This document shows positions 25,574 through 34,339 of a DNA stretch of 64,000 bases, piece by piece (the stretch's first letter is position 1; every line of letters begins with the position of its first letter). A model generated the notes under the pieces. The model saw only the letters and a list, made by a program, of their open reading frames with translations, had not been told where the DNA came from and searched no databases. Source of the stretch: Williamsia soli (GTDB taxonomy: Bacteria; Actinomycetota; Actinomycetes; Mycobacteriales; Mycobacteriaceae); the NCBI RefSeq assembly GCF_017377795.1, contig NZ_JAFRDR010000003.1, positions 186,001 through 250,000 of the forward strand, given 5' to 3'. A program made the translations under genes and the position numbers.

Positions 25574-26644
25574 CTAGTCCGGCGGGCCTTGCCGAACGTA
25601 CAGCAATCGGTCGCCGTTCTCGATGGCGTCGACCTTGCTGTCGTCGACCCGGTGCAGCTTGCCGTTACGCACCACGCCGAGGACGATCTCAGGCAGATGC
25701 CGGGGCGAGCCACCGACCTCTTCGGGTTCGGTGTCGCGTTCGGCGATGGCGAATCCCTCGTCGGGTGTCAGCAGGTCCTCGATCACCTGCACGACGGTGG
25801 GGGTGCTGGTGGCCAGTCCGAGCAGACGCCCCGCGGTTTCGGAGCTGACGACCACGGAGTCGGCGCCGGATTGCCGGATCAGGTGGGTGTTCTCGGCCTC
25901 CCGGATGGAGGCCACGATCTTTGCCTTCGGTGCCAGTTCTCGAGCCGTCAGCGTCGCCAGCACCGCCGTGTCGTCGCGGTTGGTGGCGACCACGATGGCC
26001 GACGCGTGCTGGGCACCGGCCAGGCGAAGTACGTCCGAGCGGGTCGCGTCGCCGCGGACCGTCACCAGCCCCTTGGCGGCGGCGTTGTCGAGGACGGTCT
26101 GATCGCCGTCGACGACAACGATTTCCGAGGGCTTCTGGCCGTCGGCGATCATCGCCTTGACCGCAGTCTTGCCCTTGGTCCCATAGCCGATCACCACAGT
26201 GTGGTTACGCACTTTGCTCCTCCAACGCTGGATCTTGAGTGCCTGCCGCGAACGTTCGGTCAGCACCTCGAGGGTGGTACCGACCAAAACGATCAGGAAC
26301 ATCACCCGCAGTGGCGTGATCACGAGCACGTTGATCAGTCGGGCCGACGACGTGTACGGCGTGATGTCACCGTATCCGGTCGTCGAGAGCGACACCGTCG
26401 CGTAGTACAGGCAATCGAGGAACGACAGCTCATTGTCCTGCACGTCTCGATAGCCGTCGCGGTCCAGATAGACGATGAACACTGCGGCGAACAACGCGAT
26501 CAGCGCGTAGATGACCCGTTTGCTGATCGCGCGACCGGGGCTCTCCTGCATCGAGGGGATACGGACGACACCGACCAGTGCATGGTCGGGCATGTCCGTC
26601 AGATCATCGTCCTTGAAGCGCCGGCGTAGCCGCCCGCGCGCCAT
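25574..26644 (-). CDS. Two-helix potassium channel with RCK (TrkA-N/TrkA-C) domain
   Basis: A 356-residue membrane protein. An inner helix (VIYALIALFAAVFIVYL) is followed by a pore loop with selectivity filter STTGYGD (about 95) and a second helix. RCK/TrkA-N then starts with VVIGYGTKGKTAVKAM, and a TrkA-C region ends the protein. This is a regulated K+ channel like Rv3200c. ATG at 26644 preferred to a TTG one codon earlier. Confidence 0.88.
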   Translation of the reverse strand: MARGRLRRRFKDDDLTDMPDHALVGVVRIPSMQESPGRAISKRVIYALIALFAAVFIVYLDRDGYRDVQDNELSFLDCLYYATVSLSTTGYGDITPYTSSARLINVLVITPLRVMFLIVLVGTTLEVLTERSRQALKIQRWRSKVRNHTVVIGYGTKGKTAVKAMIADGQKPSEIVVVDGDQTVLDNAAAKGLVTVRGDATRSDVLRLAGAQHASAIVVATNRDDTAVLATLTARELAPKAKIVASIREAENTHLIRQSGADSVVVSSETAGRLLGLATSTPTVVQVIEDLLTPDEGFAIAERDTEPEEVGGSPRHLPEIVLGVVRNGKLHRVDDSKVDAIENGDRLLYVRQGPPD

Positions 26645-26757
26645 CAATGCCTCCCCGCGCGGCCACCGAGGTGGAGCCGCAGTATTTGCTGTCGCACAGT
26701 TGGCGACTGTAGCCCTTTTCGGCAGCGGCGGGCGAGGTGATCGTGCAAGGTGTACCC

Positions 26758-27159
26758 ATGAGCAAGCGTGAGCAGAAGTTGCGGCAGTTGGTGTTTCCCG
26801 GCGAAAACAAGCTGGCCGAGCGAATGGGGGCGGCGCTGGTGGGTATGGGGGTGTTGCATTTCGTGGCGCCCGCGCCGTTCGACGGGATCATTCCCCCCGA
26901 ACTCCCGGGCTCGCCGCGCGCCTACACCTACGGCTCCGGTGTCGCGGAGATCGCGATCGGGGCAGCGATGCTGGCGCCGCGCACTCGCCGACACGCCGGC
27001 CTCGCGTCGGTCCTGCTGTTCGTCGGCGTGTACCCGGGCAACATCAACATGGTCCGGATGTTCAAAGACAAGCCACTGCCCTTTCGCGTCGCCGTGTGGG
27101 GACGTCTGCCCCTTCAGTTCCCGATGATCTGGGCCGGATGGAAGGTCTGGAAGGCGTAA
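26758..27159 (+). CDS. DoxX-like small membrane protein
   Basis: A 133-residue protein with four hydrophobic segments (MGAALVGMGVLHFVAPAPFDG, VAEIAIGAAMLAP, GLASVLLFVGVYPGNINMV, LQFPMIWAGWKVW). The pattern LHFVAPAPFDGIIPP and YPGNINM is typical of the DoxX/DoxD-like family of unassigned function. ATG at 26758 follows AGGTG. It diverges from the K+ channel gene. Confidence 0.72.
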   Translation: MSKREQKLRQLVFPGENKLAERMGAALVGMGVLHFVAPAPFDGIIPPELPGSPRAYTYGSGVAEIAIGAAMLAPRTRRHAGLASVLLFVGVYPGNINMVRMFKDKPLPFRVAVWGRLPLQFPMIWAGWKVWKA

Positions 27160-27279
27160 CGGTCGACGTCCGACCGGTGTGCAGGTGTCGGCGAACGCGA
27201 TCGGTGCACGCCGGACCGGTGTCCGTCGTTCGGGCTATGCGTCCGTGTCCGGACGCGTGGTGTTGGATAGGTTCTTCGC

Positions 27280-27909
27280 ATGGAAGCACTGCTGATCATC
27301 ATCATCGCCATTCTCGCGATCATCGCGGTGGTGCTGTTGTTCAACGTCATAGCGACCCGGCGTGAGCGGCAGGCTCGCGAGGTGCAGGGCATCCGTGACC
27401 GTGCCTACGCACCGCGTGACCCCTTCTCCTCTGCCGATGACGACGCGGTACGCGGGGACCCCCGGACGCTCAAGCCCGGTGATCTGGTCGAGGTCCGGGG
27501 TGAGACGTTCGCTGTCCGCGGCACGCTGACCCTGACGCAAGGTGGCTTCTCGTGGACCGAGAACTTCCTGGACACCGGAACCGGACGCAAGGCATGGGTG
27601 TCGGTAGAAGAGGATCCCGACCTCGAAGTCGTCCTCTGGGAAGAACTCACCGGGGTGACCGCGACCCCCGGCCCGGCCACCATCGACGTCGAAGGCCGCC
27701 GCTACACCTCTGACGAGGCCGGATCGGCCCGGTTCAGTTCCCTGGGCACCACCGGGCTGGCGACGGGGAACATGTCGTATCACGACTATGCCGCCGGCGA
27801 CGATCGGCTGTCGTTCGAGGATTTCGGCTCCGGCTGGGAGTGTGCCCGCGGTCAGGTGCTCGCGCGCGCCGAGTACCGCATCTTTCCCGCCGACACCGGA
27901 CCGAGCTGA
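27280..27909 (+). CDS. DUF4178 membrane-anchored protein (Rv2597-like)
   Basis: A 209-residue protein. One N-terminal transmembrane helix (LLIIIIAILAIIAVVLLFNV) is followed by a DUF4178 beta-rich domain (KPGDLVEVRGETFAVRGTLTL...WVSVEEDPDLEVVLWEEL). It is the first of five genes in the order DUF4178-DUF2617-DUF4247-DUF350-speE, as in Rv2597-Rv2601. Function unknown. Confidence 0.82.
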   Translation: MEALLIIIIAILAIIAVVLLFNVIATRRERQAREVQGIRDRAYAPRDPFSSADDDAVRGDPRTLKPGDLVEVRGETFAVRGTLTLTQGGFSWTENFLDTGTGRKAWVSVEEDPDLEVVLWEELTGVTATPGPATIDVEGRRYTSDEAGSARFSSLGTTGLATGNMSYHDYAAGDDRLSFEDFGSGWECARGQVLARAEYRIFPADTGPS

Positions 27910-27911
27910 CC

Positions 27912-28403
27912 ATGCAGTCCATCCTCGCGGTGCCGTACGCGGACACCGGAGCCGATCAACTCTCACTGTCGTTCGACGAGCCGTTGCTCCCGGCGCTCTC
28001 GAGCGTGCACTGCGCTTTCAGAAGAGTCGGTGTCACACTACGATTGCTCGGTGCGAGCCATCAGGTCAGCGTCGTCACCCCAGAGGTCGAGATCGTGGAG
28101 ACCCTGGCCTGCCTGCCCGGGCGCCCACCGGCCTTGCCGTCGACAGTCGAGACGGGGCGCATCTCCTTCCGCTCGCGCATCGAGCGGCACGATGCCGCAT
28201 CGCTCACCACGCTGACCGCCCAGGTGTCGAGCCGGGCCGCCGGGCCGGATTCACTGATCGGGCACTACCCCGGCCACCCCAACGCCTTCACGGCGATCAT
28301 CGCCACCGACCTGGGGCGCCGGGCTCGGTGGGATACCTGGCACGCCTATCCGCAGACCGGTGATGTGGTCATCACGTCGAGCGTGTTCGAGGTGACGCGA
28401 TGA
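27912..28403 (+). CDS. DUF2617 protein (Rv2598-like)
   Basis: A 163-residue soluble protein. LSFDEPLLPALSSVHC, LLGASHQVSV and GHPNAFTAIIATDLG are DUF2617 signatures. It starts 2 bp after the DUF4178 stop and overlaps the next gene by ATGA. No catalytic motif is apparent. Confidence 0.82.
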   Translation: MQSILAVPYADTGADQLSLSFDEPLLPALSSVHCAFRRVGVTLRLLGASHQVSVVTPEVEIVETLACLPGRPPALPSTVETGRISFRSRIERHDAASLTTLTAQVSSRAAGPDSLIGHYPGHPNAFTAIIATDLGRRARWDTWHAYPQTGDVVITSSVFEVTR

Positions 28404-28918
28404 CGGCCTCGGAGCAGTTCGCCGGAGGCTACGACCGACGGCCGCTGAACCGGATCCGCAACGGCATCATCGCCGCCATCGTGATCATCGCCGTTGCCCT
28501 GCTGGCCTTTTCTTGTGTCTCTGGTACGTCAGGCGCCACCGATGCCCGCGCCTACATTCAGAAGAACTACGACCGAGAGACAAGCCTCGACGAGTCCTCC
28601 GTCGATGCCTATGTCGCCGATGGCACGCCGGAGCAGGTGGCGAATGAGATCAGCGCAGCAGCGCAGCCGGTGGACCGGCGAACGGCCACCGACACCTCGA
28701 CCGGATCCACCGCCTCCGGACTGTTCTTGCAGTACCCGGACTACCTCGTCGGGTTGTTCCCGTACGAGGGCAACAAGACTCGCGTGATGCTCAGCGATGA
28801 CTACGAATCCGGCTACCGCCACTACGGCGGATACGTCGGGCCTCTCTGGGTGTCGCGTCCAAACTTCTCCGGTGGCGGCTCCGACTATCGGGGTGGCGGC
28901 GGCGGTTCCGGAAAATAG
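28400..28918 (+). CDS. DUF4247 protein (Rv2599-like)
   Basis: A 172-residue protein with one N-terminal transmembrane segment (GIIAAIVIIAVALLAFSC). The following Cys could suggest a lipid anchor, but the run is long. An extracytoplasmic DUF4247 domain follows, and a glycine/serine-rich tail (GGGSDYRGGGGGSGK). Coupled to the DUF2617 gene by ATGA. Confidence 0.8.
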   Translation: MTASEQFAGGYDRRPLNRIRNGIIAAIVIIAVALLAFSCVSGTSGATDARAYIQKNYDRETSLDESSVDAYVADGTPEQVANEISAAAQPVDRRTATDTSTGSTASGLFLQYPDYLVGLFPYEGNKTRVMLSDDYESGYRHYGGYVGPLWVSRPNFSGGGSDYRGGGGGSGK

Positions 28919-28945
28919 CGCTTCAACAACAGCTGGGAGACAACA

Positions 28946-29374
28946 GTGGAGTGGGAAATAATGCGGGACAATTTCGCATCAGCCGCGGCATACAGCTGCG
29001 TCGGTGTGTTGTTGATGCTCGTGAGTTTTATCGCAGTCGACGTGGTGACGCCGGGCAAACTGCGGCAACAGGTCTGGATCGACCGCAACCGGAACGCCTG
29101 CATCCTGGTCGCCAGCAACGCGTTCTCGGTGGCGATCATCATCGTCGCGGCGATCACGGCCAGCCAGGGCGGTCTCGTCGAGGGACTGGTGTACACGGCG
29201 ATATACACCCTGCTCGGAATCCTCATCATGTCACTGACGTTCGTGTTGCTCGACGCGCTCTCACCCGGTGACCTCGGCGAGGTGTTGATGGAGGACACGC
29301 CCCACCCAGCGGTGTGGGTGTCGGCCACCGTCCACGTCGGCACAGGTCTCATCATCGCCGCGTCGCTGCTGTAG
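28946..29374 (+). CDS. DUF350 membrane protein (Rv2600-like)
   Basis: A 142-residue protein with four transmembrane helices in two similar halves (VLLMLVSFIAVDVVTPGKLRQ and LIMSLTFVLLDALSPGDLGE). The repeated F-x-x-x-D-x-x-x-P-G pattern is the DUF350 duplication. GTG at 28946 follows GGGAG. It is fourth in the speE cluster. Confidence 0.84.
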   Translation: MEWEIMRDNFASAAAYSCVGVLLMLVSFIAVDVVTPGKLRQQVWIDRNRNACILVASNAFSVAIIIVAAITASQGGLVEGLVYTAIYTLLGILIMSLTFVLLDALSPGDLGEVLMEDTPHPAVWVSATVHVGTGLIIAASLL

Positions 29375-29383
29375 TTCGGCCAG

Positions 29384-30946
29384 TTGACAACCTCCATCGC
29401 CCCCATGCCACCGCTGCGGCGGGCGGCACGATCCGCGCTCCTCGCAGTGGTGTTCATCTGCGCGGCCTGCGGACTCGTCTACGAGCTGGCACTGGTCACG
29501 CTCGGCTCGTACCTGATCGGTAACACAGCCACCCAGGCCGCAATCGTGTTGTCGGTCATGGTGTTCGCGATGGGCATCGGTTCGTTGGCCGCCAAACCGC
29601 TGCAGAATCACGCGGCCATCGGTTTTGCCGTCATCGAGCTCGTTCTCGCGCTGCTCGGTGGTCTGTCGGTGCTGGTCCTGTACGGCGCGTTCGCGTACAT
29701 GTCGCTGTACACGCAGTCGCTGGTGGTCGTCGCGTTCCTGCTGGGGCTGTTGATCGGCGCCGAGATCCCGCTGCTGATGGTGATGCTGCAGCGCATTCGC
29801 GCACAATCGGCGGGATCGGCGGTCGCCGACCTGTTCGCTGCCGACTACGTCGGCGCGCTGGTAGGCGGCCTGGCATTTCCGTTCCTGCTACTGCCCTTCC
29901 TCGGCCAGATCCGGGGCGCATTGGTGGTCGGGATGATCAACGCCGTCGCGGGGGCCGCGCTGGTTCTCGTCGTGTTCGGACGTGACCTCGGGCGTCTGCA
30001 GAGGGTGGCAGTCGGCACAGGATCGGTCGGGGTGGTCGCGGTGCTGGTGGCAGCGATGTTCTACGCGAGCACATTCGAGGTCAACGCCAGGCAGGCCCTG
30101 TACCGGGACCCGATCGTGCTCGCCGACCGGACCGCGATCCAGGACATCGTGATGACCAGCCGTTCTCTTCCCGGCAACGGCTCCGACACCAGGCTCTATC
30201 TCAACGGCGATCTCCAGTTCTCCAGCGTCGACGAGTACCGCTACCACGAAGCCCTTGTCCACCCCGCGCTCACCGAGAAGCGGGAGCGGGTGCTGATCCT
30301 CGGTGGCGGCGACGGCCTCGCGTTGCGTGAAGTGCTCAAGTACCCAGACGTACGGTCCGTGCACCTGGTGGAACTGGACCCGCGGATGACCGAGTTGGCG
30401 AGAACCGACCCGAGACTGACCGAGCTCAACGGCAATTCCCTTGCCGACGAACGGGTCTCCGTGGTGAACGAAGACGCGTTCAAGTGGCTTCGGCGCAACG
30501 CCGAGATGTTCGACGCCGTTATCGTCGACATGCCGGATCCGGATGAAACAGCCACGGCCAAGCTGTATTCGGTCGAGTTCTACGGCCTCATCCGTGCCCA
30601 CCTGGCCCCCGGGGCTCGCCTCGTCGTACAGGCCGGCTCACCATATTTTGCTCCACGTTCCTTCTGGTGCATCGGCCAGACCATCGCCGAGGCGGGGATC
30701 ACCACCGAGGCCTACCACGTCGACGTGCCCTCGTTCGGTGACTGGGGTTTCTTTCTCGGTGCCGCTGGCGACGTGCCCCCGGCAGTCGAGGTCGACAGGG
30801 TGATTCCTCTGCGTTTCCTGTCGCCCGAGGAGTTGGTGGCAGCTCGTACGTTTCCGCTCGACCGGCCACCACTGCGGATGCCCGCGTCGACGCTGATGGA
30901 GCCGCGAATCCTCGAATACTCACAGTCGGAGTGGTCGACGTACTGA
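29384..30946 (+). CDS. speE: Membrane-fused polyamine aminopropyltransferase (SpeE-like)
   Basis: A 520-residue protein. Seven transmembrane helices occupy about 1-225. A cytosolic spermidine-synthase fold occupies about 230-500, with the SAM-site GGGDGLALREVLKYP, HLVELDPRM and the active loop VDMPDPDETATAKLYS. The fusion of a membrane domain to SpeE is seen in Rv2601 and others, and true aminopropyl transfer has been questioned for these. The start is TTG at 29384; M at 29405 is an alternative. It closes the five-gene operon. Confidence 0.83.
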   Translation: MTTSIAPMPPLRRAARSALLAVVFICAACGLVYELALVTLGSYLIGNTATQAAIVLSVMVFAMGIGSLAAKPLQNHAAIGFAVIELVLALLGGLSVLVLYGAFAYMSLYTQSLVVVAFLLGLLIGAEIPLLMVMLQRIRAQSAGSAVADLFAADYVGALVGGLAFPFLLLPFLGQIRGALVVGMINAVAGAALVLVVFGRDLGRLQRVAVGTGSVGVVAVLVAAMFYASTFEVNARQALYRDPIVLADRTAIQDIVMTSRSLPGNGSDTRLYLNGDLQFSSVDEYRYHEALVHPALTEKRERVLILGGGDGLALREVLKYPDVRSVHLVELDPRMTELARTDPRLTELNGNSLADERVSVVNEDAFKWLRRNAEMFDAVIVDMPDPDETATAKLYSVEFYGLIRAHLAPGARLVVQAGSPYFAPRSFWCIGQTIAEAGITTEAYHVDVPSFGDWGFFLGAAGDVPPAVEVDRVIPLRFLSPEELVAARTFPLDRPPLRMPASTLMEPRILEYSQSEWSTY

Positions 30947-30970
30947 CCCGTCAGGCGGGGTACGACCGGT

Positions 30971-33900
30971 TCACTGCGGCGTCTTCTCCCGGCGGATCAG
31001 TGCAGCCAGCTGGGCCCGATCCGGGAGGTTCGCAGGTTCCAATGTGGTGTTGGACCGAACGTAGTGGAATGCGGCCCGCACCTTCGACAGCTCGGTGCCG
31101 GTCAACTCCGCCCAGGCCAATCGATACGCAGCGAGCTGAACGAAGACCGAATGCTCTTGTGCAGCAGTGGGCCTGGCACCCGTCTTCCAGTCGACGACCG
31201 TGTACCCGCCGTCGGGTTCGGAGAAGACCGCATCCATCCGGCCCCGGATGATCGTGTCGGCGATGACCGTCTCGAACGGCACCTCGACCTCGATCGGGTT
31301 CCTGGACGCCCAGGCGGACCGCAGGAACTGCTCGCGCAAGACCTCGAGGTCGGCGTCCGACCCACCCTCGGCATCCGCGGCACCGGGGAGCTCGTCGATG
31401 TCGAGCAATCGGGTAGCACCGAATCTGCGCTCGACCCAGGCGTGAAAGGCAGTTCCACGGCGCGCCAGCGGGTTCGGCTTGAACGGCAACGGCCGCCGCA
31501 GTCGCCGGGCGAAGGCGTCTTCGTCCTTGTCGAGTTCGACGAGTTGGCTGACCGACAGGTGCTGCGGCATCGTCACCTCGATCTCGGTTCCGTATTCGCC
31601 TGCGCGTTCGGCAAGCAGGACCGCCAGATCGTTCGCCCAGTCGCGGACCTGCGGGTCTTCTTCCAGCAGAGTCGACTCGCCGTCCTCCCCCATGTCGAAC
31701 AAGGCCGGCTCACCCCGCGATCGCAGTGCTGCCCGGACCAGGTCTGCGCCACGTTCGGTCCCCGCGCGACGGGCTCCGAGCGGATCGGCAGGCCAGGGCA
31801 CCCCGGTCGTCAGCATCGCCAGCGGGTTGTCGGCCCCTTCTTCGGGTGCGTCCGCCCACCCCGCGATGGTCATCCCGGGTGCACCGTCGGAGGAGGTCTC
31901 GATCAACCGGCACGCGATGTCGTGCAGTTCGGTCAGGAAGATGGACGGGCCTCGCGGTTTGTCGCCGCTGTCAGACCAGTGGTGACCGGAGATCAGCAGC
32001 GCCCGTTTGGTTCTGGTGAGTGCCACGTAGAGGAGCCGGCGATCCTCCTCCAACTTGCGATTGCGCAGCGCTTCTTTGTGGCCGTCGATTGCCTCTTCGA
32101 GTTCTTTGCGATTCTCGAGGTCCCTGAGATCGAGTGGCGGGAACCCCTCCGCGCCGACGGCCTCGGCGAGGTCGCCCCGCAACTCCGGCGGTAGTTCACG
32201 AGCACTACCGAGCCAGGTGCCGTCGACCTTGCCGCCAGGAAAGATGTTGGCACACAGATGCGGTATGACCACCACGTCCCACTCGAGGCCTTTCGCGGCA
32301 TGCACGGTGAGAATCTGTACGCGGTCCTCGGCGATCTCGACCTTGCCCGGTTCGAGACCCTTCTCGATGTCGGCAGCCGATTCCAGGAACGCCAGCAGAC
32401 CGGGCAGCGTGGCCGCGGACCGTTCGGTGTAGTCCGCGACATACTCGGCGAATGCGTCGAGATGTTCGCGACCGGTGATGTTTCCACGCAGGTCGCGGGC
32501 CCGGATCTGGGCCTCGACATCAACCCCGGTGACCCGCTCGACTTCTGCCACGAGCTCGGGCAACGGTTGCCCGATCCGCGCCCGCAAGATCGTCAACTGA
32601 TGACCGAAGGACTTGATCCGCCGATACCCGTCCGGCGAATACCGCTGTGCGGGTCCGGGGTCGGCCAGGGCGTCGCCCAGTCCGGCCTGATCGACGGTCT
32701 CGGTCGGGACCGCGGAATCGAGTGCACTGTCGAGCTCTTCGAGGCTGGTCATCGCGCCGGTGACGATGTTGGTCCCGGCCGCGAGGTCGCGCGCCCTGGC
32801 CCAGAGGGCAGCGAGATCTCGCGCGCCGATCCGCCAGCGAGGCCCGGTGAGCAGTCGCACTGCGGCGGTACCGGCCATCGGATCGGCCATCAGGCGCAGC
32901 ATGGCCACCACATCCTGCACTTCGGGCACCCCGAGAAGACCACCGATACCGACGACTTCGGCCGCGATGCCGCGGTCGGTCAGCTCCGCCGCCAGCGGAG
33001 CCGAGTCCTCGTTGCGGCGTACCAGGATCGCCACCGTGGGCGGGACGTCGCCGGCCTCGTTGTACTCCCGCTCGATCTGATCGACGACCCACGTTCGTTC
33101 CTGGGTGACCGTCTCGGTGAGCGCCATGGTGATGGTGCCCGCCGGTGCGTCGTCGCGCGGGCGCAGGATGCTCACCGGAACACCACGCCTACGTAGTTCC
33201 TCTGACGCGGCATTGGCCATGTCGAGCGCGTAGCGGGCGTTACGCCAGCTGGTGAGCAGTTCGAGTCGCTGCGCCTGCGTGCCGTCGCTGCACCGGAAGT
33301 CGCTGGTGAAGCGGGGCAAGTTGGCCGCGGAGGCGCCCCGCCACCCGTAGATCGACTGGATCGGGTCGCCGACCGCCGTCACCGCGATGCCGCTGCCAGA
33401 GACGACCCCGGGGGGCGTGCCGAACAGATGCGAGAGCAACACACGCTGCGAGTGGCCGGTGTCCTGGTACTCGTCGAGCAGTACCGCACCGATGGCGGCG
33501 CGTTCGGTCTCTGCTACTTCCGGATGAGTCGCAACAAGTTTCGCCGCCAGCGACATCTGACTGCCGAAGTCGAGGACGTTGGCATCGCGCATGGTCTGAC
33601 CGAGCGCGGCAACCAGCGGGATCAGCTCACGCCGCTCGTCGATGACGGCCTGGATGTTCCGCAATTTCTGAGGAGGCTCGGGGCGTTGTCTGCCGGTGGG
33701 CGGCAAGGTATCGATGAGTTCATAGAGTTCGTCACCGGCCGCCGCGAGCTGGTCGAGGCCGACAAGGTGCTCAGACAGTTCGCCATAGAGCTTGAGCACC
33801 GATTCGGTCACTCCCCCGGGGGTTTTCGGGGTGTTGAGATCGTCCGACCATCCCGCCACCACCGAGAACGCAAGTTGCCACAGCTCGGTCTCGCTGAGCA

Positions 33901-34339
33901 GGGTCGCCGAGGGTTCCACCGGCCACAACAGCCCGTAGTCGGCGATCAAACGGCCCGCGTATGCGTGGTAGGTGCTGACCTGAGGGTCGGCGGACCGCAA
34001 CTGGGCACGCAGGGTGCCCTCGGGGTCCCAGCGACCCATCGCCGACGACCCGGCGAGCATCGACAATCGTCTGCGAATACGCGCTGCGAGCTCCTGCGCC
34101 GCCTTACGCGTGAACGTCAGACCCAGCACGCCATCGGGCTCGACGAGCCGGTTGGCGACCAGCCACACCACCCGCGACGCCATCGTCTCGGTCTTGCCCG
34201 CACCTGCCCCCGCGACCACGAGCACCGGTTCCATCGGCGCCTCGATGACCTCGACCTGTTCGTCGGTGGGCGGCGGCAGCGCCAGAGCACCCGCCAGGAC
34301 GCGCGCGGAGATCGTGGTTGTCGTCATCGTGTCAGCCAT
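30971..34339 (-). CDS. adnB: AdnB helicase-nuclease subunit
   Basis: A 1122-residue UvrD-like motor with C-terminal RecB-type nuclease, the second subunit of the mycobacterial AdnAB double-strand-break resection machine. Walker A is AGAGAGKTE at about 43-52, motif II LLDEYQDTG, QSIYGWRGA, and motif VI LLYVALTRTKRAL. The nuclease motif is GGYTVVDWKTGARP near 1060. It starts inside the end of adnA (ATGGCTGA, 8-bp overlap). Confidence 0.94.
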   Translation of the reverse strand: MADTMTTTTISARVLAGALALPPPTDEQVEVIEAPMEPVLVVAGAGAGKTETMASRVVWLVANRLVEPDGVLGLTFTRKAAQELAARIRRRLSMLAGSSAMGRWDPEGTLRAQLRSADPQVSTYHAYAGRLIADYGLLWPVEPSATLLSETELWQLAFSVVAGWSDDLNTPKTPGGVTESVLKLYGELSEHLVGLDQLAAAGDELYELIDTLPPTGRQRPEPPQKLRNIQAVIDERRELIPLVAALGQTMRDANVLDFGSQMSLAAKLVATHPEVAETERAAIGAVLLDEYQDTGHSQRVLLSHLFGTPPGVVSGSGIAVTAVGDPIQSIYGWRGASAANLPRFTSDFRCSDGTQAQRLELLTSWRNARYALDMANAASEELRRRGVPVSILRPRDDAPAGTITMALTETVTQERTWVVDQIEREYNEAGDVPPTVAILVRRNEDSAPLAAELTDRGIAAEVVGIGGLLGVPEVQDVVAMLRLMADPMAGTAAVRLLTGPRWRIGARDLAALWARARDLAAGTNIVTGAMTSLEELDSALDSAVPTETVDQAGLGDALADPGPAQRYSPDGYRRIKSFGHQLTILRARIGQPLPELVAEVERVTGVDVEAQIRARDLRGNITGREHLDAFAEYVADYTERSAATLPGLLAFLESAADIEKGLEPGKVEIAEDRVQILTVHAAKGLEWDVVVIPHLCANIFPGGKVDGTWLGSARELPPELRGDLAEAVGAEGFPPLDLRDLENRKELEEAIDGHKEALRNRKLEEDRRLLYVALTRTKRALLISGHHWSDSGDKPRGPSIFLTELHDIACRLIETSSDGAPGMTIAGWADAPEEGADNPLAMLTTGVPWPADPLGARRAGTERGADLVRAALRSRGEPALFDMGEDGESTLLEEDPQVRDWANDLAVLLAERAGEYGTEIEVTMPQHLSVSQLVELDKDEDAFARRLRRPLPFKPNPLARRGTAFHAWVERRFGATRLLDIDELPGAADAEGGSDADLEVLREQFLRSAWASRNPIEVEVPFETVIADTIIRGRMDAVFSEPDGGYTVVDWKTGARPTAAQEHSVFVQLAAYRLAWAELTGTELSKVRAAFHYVRSNTTLEPANLPDRAQLAALIRREKTPQ

